From JBOFDK01 sp051650305 (GTDB lineage Bacteria; Bacillota; Clostridia; Lachnospirales; Cellulosilyticaceae), in the NCBI GenBank assembly GCA_051650305.1, contig JBOFIT010000237.1:1-17177 (forward strand): DNA of 17,177 bases, in the 5' to 3' direction. A model generated the notes under the pieces. The model had not been told where the DNA came from, did no database searches, and saw only the letters and a program-made list of their open reading frames with translations. This document shows positions 13,006 to 17,177 of the stretch, piece by piece. The position numbers and the translations under genes are program-made. How positions within the stretch are numbered: the stretch's first letter is position 1; the number at the start of each line of letters is the position of its first letter.

Positions 13006-14906
13006 TAGTCTTCTAATGTAAGGAGTTCTTCAGAGAGAGACTCCCATTCTTCATAAAGAGAAGAGATGGTATCACTAATAGATGTCTTCTCATCCATAAT
13101 CTCTTTTGATTTCGAAGGGTTGGTATACACTTCTTCAAGGCATAACTGTTCGTCAAGTTGAAGGAGTAGTGCTTCCTTAGCTTCGATGGTTTCTAGAGTA
13201 GTACTAATAAGTGTCTTTAGTTTTTTGATACGGTTTTGAAGTTCTTTTTGTTTTTTCCAGTCTACCTTAGTATCTGAAGCTGGGGTATGAATTGCTTTAG
13301 TTGTGGCGACTTCTTTTTTCTTTTCTGTATAATAATCATAGTCCCCTAGGTAGAGGGTAACGCCGTCATTTTGCATTTCAAGGACTTTATTTGCAGTCTG
13401 ATTGATAAAGTAACGGTCATGCGAAATGTAAATAAGTGTCCCTTCGTATTGAGTAAGGGCATTTTCTAATACTTCCTTAGACATCATATCCAAGTGGTTG
13501 GTAGGCTCATCCAGAAGAAGGAAATTAGCCTTAGAAAGCATCATCTTTGCAAGGGCTACACGACCTTTTTCGCCACCACTTAAAGTATGGATTGGTTTAA
13601 AAACGTCTTCGCCAGTGAATAAAAAGGCAGCCAACACATTACGGATATGGCCATTTGTCAAGTCAGGAAAGGCGTTGTGAAGTTCATCAAAGATGGTGAG
13701 TGAACCATCTAAGGTAGCATGCTCTTGGTCATAATACCCGATGCAGACGTTGGTACCTGTGGAGACGCTTCCTTCAGAAATGGCACTATCACCCATAATC
13801 ATCTTAAATAAAGTGGTCTTTCCGATACCGTTTGGACCAACGATGGCGATTTTATCACCTTTTTTAATATCAAAGGTGATGTTTGAGAATAAACAACCAT
13901 CCTCAAAAGACTTGCCAAGTTGATTCACAAAGAGTACATCATTGCCACTAGGCATACGTGGTGTCAAGATAAGGTTCATTGGCTTATTGTCAATCATAGG
14001 CACTTCCATGACTTCTTGCTTATCTAATAATTTCTCACGACTACGGGCACGCTTTATGGACTTTTCACGATTAAATTGACGTAGTTTGGCTATAATACTT
14101 TTTTGACGGGCAATCTCTTGCTGCTGCTTTTCATAAGCGTGCATTGTCGCTTCGTAAACTTTAGCACTTTCGATAAGATAGTAGCTATAGTTCCCGTGAT
14201 AGACAGCTGCCTTGCCGAATTCAAGGTGGATAATCTTAGTGGCCACTTTATCGAGGAAATAGCGGTCATGGGAGATGATTAAGACAGCACCTTTATAAGT
14301 ACGTAAATAATTCTCTAACCATTCAGTAGCTGCGATATCTAAGTGGTTGGTAGGCTCATCGAGAAGCAGTAGATCAGGTTCTTCAAGGAGTAGCTTTGCA
14401 AGAGCCACACGGGTTTTTTGACCACCAGAAAGGATGGAGATTGGTTTATCATACACATCACTTTCTAAGCCGAGGCCTTTTAGAACGCCTTTTACCAAAC
14501 TTTTGTACTCATAGCCTTTCTTATCTTCAAAAGTAAGACGAAGAGCATCGTAAGCGTGGGTAAGTGATTCAGAATGGGTATGTGCGATTTCATCAGCCAT
14601 TTGGTGGAGCTTTTCTTCCATGGCAATGACTTCATCAAAGACACTTAAAAGAGTGTCGTAAACGGTAGCAGATGTATCAAAGGTGAAATTTTGGCTAAGG
14701 TAGCCTACCTTTGCTTGCTTTGCAAAATAAACTTCCCCGTCATCTGGAAGGAGTTCACCTGTAAGGATGCGGAAAAGCGTTGTCTTGCCTGCACCGTTAT
14801 TACCAATCAAAGCGACTTTTTCATTATCTTCTATATGAAATTGGATTTCTCTTAAAACGATTTCTTCATTAAAAGCTTTTTTTATGGAATTACATGCAAC
14901 AATCAT
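13005..14906 (-). CDS. ABC-F family ATPase (YdiF-like)
   Basis: A soluble 633-residue protein with two ABC cassettes and no membrane domain, so it is not a transporter. ABC-F proteins act at the ribosome, as translation factors or in antibiotic protection. Cassette 1 has GNNGAGKT at 35-42, LSGGQ near 158 and LLLLDEPTNHLD near 181-192. The inter-cassette linker (about 235-320) is rich in Lys/Arg/Gln. Cassette 2 has GPNGIGKT near 354, LSGGEKGR near 441 and LLLDEPTNHLD near 460. A charged coiled-coil tail (about 545-633) follows. I set the start at 14906, with AGGAGG 6 bases upstream; an in-frame ATG 8 codons earlier would put that site inside the gene. In Bacillus subtilis ydiF lies close to rex, as here, which supports the subfamily call. 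Nothing identifies a specific resistance type. Confidence 0.93.
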   Translation of the reverse strand: MIVACNSIKKAFNEEIVLREIQFHIEDNEKVALIGNNGAGKTTLFRILTGELLPDDGEVYFAKQAKVGYLSQNFTFDTSATVYDTLLSVFDEVIAMEEKLHQMADEIAHTHSESLTHAYDALRLTFEDKKGYEYKSLVKGVLKGLGLESDVYDKPISILSGGQKTRVALAKLLLEEPDLLLLDEPTNHLDIAATEWLENYLRTYKGAVLIISHDRYFLDKVATKIIHLEFGKAAVYHGNYSYYLIESAKVYEATMHAYEKQQQEIARQKSIIAKLRQFNREKSIKRARSREKLLDKQEVMEVPMIDNKPMNLILTPRMPSGNDVLFVNQLGKSFEDGCLFSNITFDIKKGDKIAIVGPNGIGKTTLFKMIMGDSAISEGSVSTGTNVCIGYYDQEHATLDGSLTIFDELHNAFPDLTNGHIRNVLAAFLFTGEDVFKPIHTLSGGEKGRVALAKMMLSKANFLLLDEPTNHLDMMSKEVLENALTQYEGTLIYISHDRYFINQTANKVLEMQNDGVTLYLGDYDYYTEKKKEVATTKAIHTPASDTKVDWKKQKELQNRIKKLKTLISTTLETIEAKEALLLQLDEQLCLEEVYTNPSKSKEIMDEKTSISDTISSLYEEWESLSEELLTLED

Positions 14907-14923
14907 AATATACCTCCTACATT

Positions 14924-14941
14924 CTGTCATTATCTTAACAG
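14924..14941. promoter_or_regulatory. Weak candidate Rex operator
   Basis: CTGTCATTATCTTAACAG matches 10 of the 14 defined bases of the Rex consensus TTGTTAAnnnnTTAACAA, and its CTGT/ACAG ends are palindromic. It lies 30 bases upstream of the rex -35, in the leader or promoter area of the divergent ABC-F gene. Confidence 0.3.
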
Positions 14942-14970
14942 AAATAGTTGAAAAATAAAAGTAGGATAGA

Positions 14971-15000
14971 TTGACAAAAAAAAAACTAAAATGCTATACT
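14971..15000 (+). promoter_or_regulatory. Strong sigma-A promoter of rex
   Basis: TTGACA (14971-14976), an 18-base A-rich spacer and TATACT (14995-15000), preceded by TGC, an extended -10. The leader to the ATG at 15047 is about 40 bases. Confidence 0.85.
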
Positions 15001-15046
15001 GGGAATAATAAGGTAAATACCGAAATAAAAGGAAGGAGGGGATGGA

Positions 15047-15691
15047 ATGGCAGAAGAAAGAAAAATTTCTATGGCAGTTATCAGACGATTACCGAGATAT
15101 CATAGGTATCTTGGTGAATTATTAGACAATGGTGTAACTAAAATTTCTTCTAGAGAACTTAGTGAAAAAATGAAAGTGACAGCATCTCAAATTAGACAAG
15201 ACCTAAACAATTTTGGTGGCTTTGGACAGCAAGGGTACGGATATAACGTAGAATATTTACACAAAGAAATAGCTAAAATACTAGGGCTAGATAAGACGCA
15301 TTCGATGATTATAGTAGGGGTTGGTAACTTAGGACAAGCACTAGCGAACTACAATTCATTTAGTAAAAGAGGCTTTAATCTTATCGGACTTTTTGATGTG
15401 AATCCACGCCTTGTAGGCATGAGCATTCGCGGTATCGAAGTATTAGATATCGATAAGATGGAAGCCTTCGTCAAAGAAAATAAAGTAGATATCGCTATCC
15501 TCACAATGCCAAAGACTCGCGTTAAAGAAACAGCAGAGAATTTAGCATCTTGGGGAGTAAAAGGGCTATGGAATTTCTCAGCAGTAGACTTATTCTTACC
15601 AGATGGTGTGCACGTAGAAAATGTTCACTTATCTCATAGTTTAATGACGCTTGCTTATAAGTTAAATGAAGATACAGATGTAGAAATATAA
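15047..15691 (+). CDS. rex: Redox-sensing transcriptional repressor Rex
   Basis: A 214-residue repressor that senses the NADH/NAD+ ratio and represses fermentation and redox genes until NADH rises. The N-terminal winged helix (about residues 10-65) contains RLPRYHRYL and the family signature SRELSEKM...SQIRQDLNNFGGFGQQGYGY. The Rossmann domain follows, with GVGNLGQAL at 91-99 for NAD(H) and GLFDVNP after the second strand. The conserved WNFSAVDL and the C-terminal helix used for domain swapping in the dimer are present. The length is normal (about 210). GGAGGGG precedes the ATG. It has its own strong promoter and terminator, so it is probably monocistronic. A possible Rex site lies upstream. 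Confidence 0.97.
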   Translation: MAEERKISMAVIRRLPRYHRYLGELLDNGVTKISSRELSEKMKVTASQIRQDLNNFGGFGQQGYGYNVEYLHKEIAKILGLDKTHSMIIVGVGNLGQALANYNSFSKRGFNLIGLFDVNPRLVGMSIRGIEVLDIDKMEAFVKENKVDIAILTMPKTRVKETAENLASWGVKGLWNFSAVDLFLPDGVHVENVHLSHSLMTLAYKLNEDTDVEI

Positions 15692-15693
15692 TC

Positions 15694-15750
15694 AAAAATG
15701 TTCAGTTCACCCAGCTTTAGGGATTTGGTGAGAACTGAGCATTTTTTTTT
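15694..15750 (+). terminator. Terminator of rex
   Basis: A stem of 15694-15711 with 15727-15746 (one bulge, one G-U pair) whose 3' arm runs into nine consecutive T residues. Confidence 0.9.
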
Positions 15751-15764
15751 ACCATAAAATGGAG

Positions 15765-15770
15765 TATAAT
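15765..15770 (+). promoter_or_regulatory. Candidate -10 box of the coiled-coil/acpS/nnrE cluster
   Basis: A perfect TATAAT lies 33 bases before the ATG at 15804. The -35 position falls in the T-run of the rex terminator and matches poorly. Confidence 0.45.
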
Positions 15771-15803
15771 AAGACTCATAGAAGAAATAGAGGGGTGAAA
15801 GAG

Positions 15804-16487
15804 ATGTTTGGTAAATTTAAAAAGCAACAAAAAGCGGAAACACCAGAAGGAGAGAAGGTAGCGAAGCGCTTATCAAAGGGGCAAATAAAGCAAAAAAACG
15901 ATTATCTTAAGCAAGTGATGAATCAGTATCGCTTACCTATTTTAGTAGTCGATCCACAGTGGTATACCATTAAACCTTTGGTGCAAAATGATGTGTTATT
16001 AAAAAAAGAAAAATGCCTTTTAGAATATGTGAAAGAACAAGGGACTTTAACGAACCAATTAAAGGAAGATCAGCTAGTGAAGCAAAATCTGATGAAGGAT
16101 GTACTCACAGCAAGTCAGACACTTAATGAGTATGGGGATGAGTCTAAATTGCATGAATTGGAAACACTTCAGCAAGGGATTATAAAAATAAGTGAGGCAA
16201 TCAAGAAATATGAAGGACGTCTAGAAACATTAGAGGAGCTTATTGAACAGGAGAATCGCGAGATTATCCAAGAAATCGTATCCATCGGTTATGAGCAGAT
16301 GGAAAGTTATAAGGCTGAGAGTCAGGAGATTCAAGCAGAAATCGATCAGTTGAGGGAGCTGATGCTCCAAAAAAATGCAGAAAAGAAAAAGCTTGATGAA
16401 GCCAATGCTGCACTCTATCAATATTTGCATAATGTTGTAGGGTATAAACATCTTGATAAAGTCGATAAAGTGTTAGGAGAGAAGTAA
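15804..16487 (+). CDS. Coiled-coil protein of unknown function
   Basis: I do not recognise this 227-residue protein. It is hydrophilic and starts with a basic segment (MFGKFKKQQK). A short beta-like piece with YRLPILVVDPQWY follows near residues 44-56. Then comes an almost entirely helical, Glu/Lys/Gln-rich region (about 65-210) predicted by eye to form coiled coils broken near TLNEYGDES. No signal or membrane segment is visible. I chose the ATG at 15804 because AGGGGTG lies 6 bases upstream; an in-frame ATG at 15759 overlaps the candidate -10 region and has no site. Its stop codon directly abuts the acpS start (TAAATG), which implies translational coupling. Confidence 0.8.
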   Translation: MFGKFKKQQKAETPEGEKVAKRLSKGQIKQKNDYLKQVMNQYRLPILVVDPQWYTIKPLVQNDVLLKKEKCLLEYVKEQGTLTNQLKEDQLVKQNLMKDVLTASQTLNEYGDESKLHELETLQQGIIKISEAIKKYEGRLETLEELIEQENREIIQEIVSIGYEQMESYKAESQEIQAEIDQLRELMLQKNAEKKKLDEANAALYQYLHNVVGYKHLDKVDKVLGEK

Positions 16488-16883
16488 ATGCTTAAGGGTA
16501 TAGGTACAGATATTGTAGAGATTGAACGTATAGAAAAAGCCATCGTGTCTACCAAGGGATTTCTAGAGAAGATCTACACAGAAAAAGAGCTGGATGAGTG
16601 GGAACTAGCAGGAAAACGTATGGAACGCATGGCTGGGAATTTTGCCGCCAAAGAAGCTGTGAGTAAAGCTTTAGGGACGGGGTTTCGTACTTTTGCACCT
16701 AAGGATATAGAGATTTGTAGAGATGATAAGGGGAAGCCTTATGTAACTTTATATGAGGGCGCCAAGGTGTGTGCCGATGCCTTAAATACGAAGCAGATAC
16801 TTTTAAGTATTTCACATTGTAAGACCTATGCAGTAGCAATGGTCACCATAGAAGGATGGGATCTAAGTGAGAATAGCAAGTAA
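16488..16883 (+). CDS. acpS: Holo-[acyl-carrier-protein] synthase
   Basis: Transfers the 4'-phosphopantetheine arm of coenzyme A to a serine of acyl carrier protein, activating fatty-acid synthesis. It has 131 residues, typical of the short AcpS type that forms trimers. Mg-binding Asp8 lies in GIGTDIVEI (4-12) and Glu56 in NFAAKEAVSKALGTG (51-65). SISHCKTYAVAMV near the C-terminus matches the conserved SISH segment. Translation begins immediately after the stop of the coiled-coil gene, and the ribosome site (GGAGAG) lies inside that gene. The next gene, nnrE, starts within its last 17 bases. The acpS-nnrE order is common in Bacillota. Confidence 0.97.
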   Translation: MLKGIGTDIVEIERIEKAIVSTKGFLEKIYTEKELDEWELAGKRMERMAGNFAAKEAVSKALGTGFRTFAPKDIEICRDDKGKPYVTLYEGAKVCADALNTKQILLSISHCKTYAVAMVTIEGWDLSENSK

Positions 16884-17177
16884 AGTGCAAATGAATCAAA
16901 TGGATGCACAGGCTATTAAGCAGTATCAAATACCAAGTTTACTTTTGATGGAGCAAGCTGCGTACCAAGTGTTTTTAGAGATTAAGGAACGAACTGAAGA
17001 AAAAGTTGTTATCTTGTGTGGTATGGGAAATAACGCTGGTGATGGCTTAGCTTTAGCGAGGCAACTTGTCATATGGACTGAAAAAGAAGTGGTGGTGGTG
17101 ATGGTAGATGAGGCTGAAAACCTAAGTCAGGATGCCAAGGTGTACCACACTATGTGTCAAGGTGTAGGCGTTTCGAT
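16867..17177 (+). CDS. nnrE: NAD(P)H-hydrate epimerase domain (YjeF N-terminal), cut by window end
   Basis: The frame is open from a GTG at 16867 to the end of the window (103 full codons). The product begins MRIASKVQMNQMD, like the usual start of YjeF N-terminal domains. It contains CGMGNNAGDGLALARQL, matching the family signature GxGNNGGDGxxxAR. This domain interconverts R- and S-NAD(P)HX so that damaged cofactor can be repaired. In many Bacillota it is fused to the ADP-dependent dehydratase (NnrD); whether that is so here lies outside the window. The start is uncertain: a weak AAGG lies 11 bases before the GTG, and ATGs at 16891 and 16900 are alternatives but would lose conserved N-terminal residues. 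It overlaps acpS by 17 bases. Confidence 0.9.
   Translation, partial: MRIASKVQMNQMDAQAIKQYQIPSLLLMEQAAYQVFLEIKERTEEKVVILCGMGNNAGDGLALARQLVIWTEKEVVVVMVDEAENLSQDAKVYHTMCQGVGVS

Noticed and set aside
13005..14906. ABC transporter ATP-binding protein
   Set aside because: Two fused cassettes with a basic linker and coiled-coil tail, and no membrane partner gene, indicate ABC-F.

Overview
The window looks like a piece of the chromosome of a low-GC, spore-forming anaerobe of the Clostridia (Bacillota). The evidence is AT-rich DNA, strong AGGAGG ribosome binding sites, a T-box leader in front of leuS, a Rex regulator, a clostridial-type Re-citrate synthase gene, and small genes preceded by sequences resembling mother-cell (sigma-E/sigma-K) promoters. 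The Lachnospirales/Cellulosilyticum area is a guess from gene content. There is no sign of a prophage, plasmid, insertion sequence or CRISPR array.

Layout. 1-801 is the 3' end of a glycogen phosphorylase gene. 802-3546 is a leucine T-box leader and leuS, closed by a bidirectional terminator. 3597-5631 is a run of five minus-strand genes. Two (89 and 201 aa) form an operon of unknown function. Two (64 and 67 aa) are tandem duplicates encoding cysteine-rich small membrane proteins, each with the same sigma-K-like promoter and a hairpin at the predicted 5' end. The fifth (66 aa) is a small single-span membrane protein with a sigma-E-like promoter. 5816-10358 is an operon of an HMGL-family synthase, aconitase and isocitrate dehydrogenase. 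Together these make the oxidative arm of the TCA cycle from oxaloacetate plus acetyl-CoA to 2-oxoglutarate, so the first gene is best read as Re-citrate synthase. It has a strong sigma-A promoter whose -10 lies inside a perfect 12-bp palindrome.

10402-10839 (minus) is a solitary GH24 lysozyme lacking the usual catalytic Asp, with a sigma-K-like promoter. 11007-12236 is a TcaA/YvbJ-like anchored extracellular protein. 12312-12965 is a FadR-type GntR regulator. 13005-14906 (minus) is a YdiF-like ABC-F ATPase, divergent from rex (15047-15691). 15804 to the window end is a tight cluster: a coiled-coil protein of unknown function, acpS, and the start of an NAD(P)HX epimerase (nnrE) gene.

How it fits together. 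Housekeeping functions (translation, glycogen use, glutamate-directed carbon flow, redox sensing, acyl-carrier-protein activation, NAD(P)H repair) are interleaved with a minus-strand group that I infer to be sporulation-linked. The three convergent junctions (leuS/89-aa gene, icd/lysozyme, gntR/ABC-F) each carry one long hairpin that can terminate both genes. The most interesting parts are the duplicated small membrane genes with their shared promoter architecture, the lysozyme that may belong to the same mother-cell programme, and the Re-citrate synthase operon with its candidate operator. All regulatory claims rest on reading motifs by eye.
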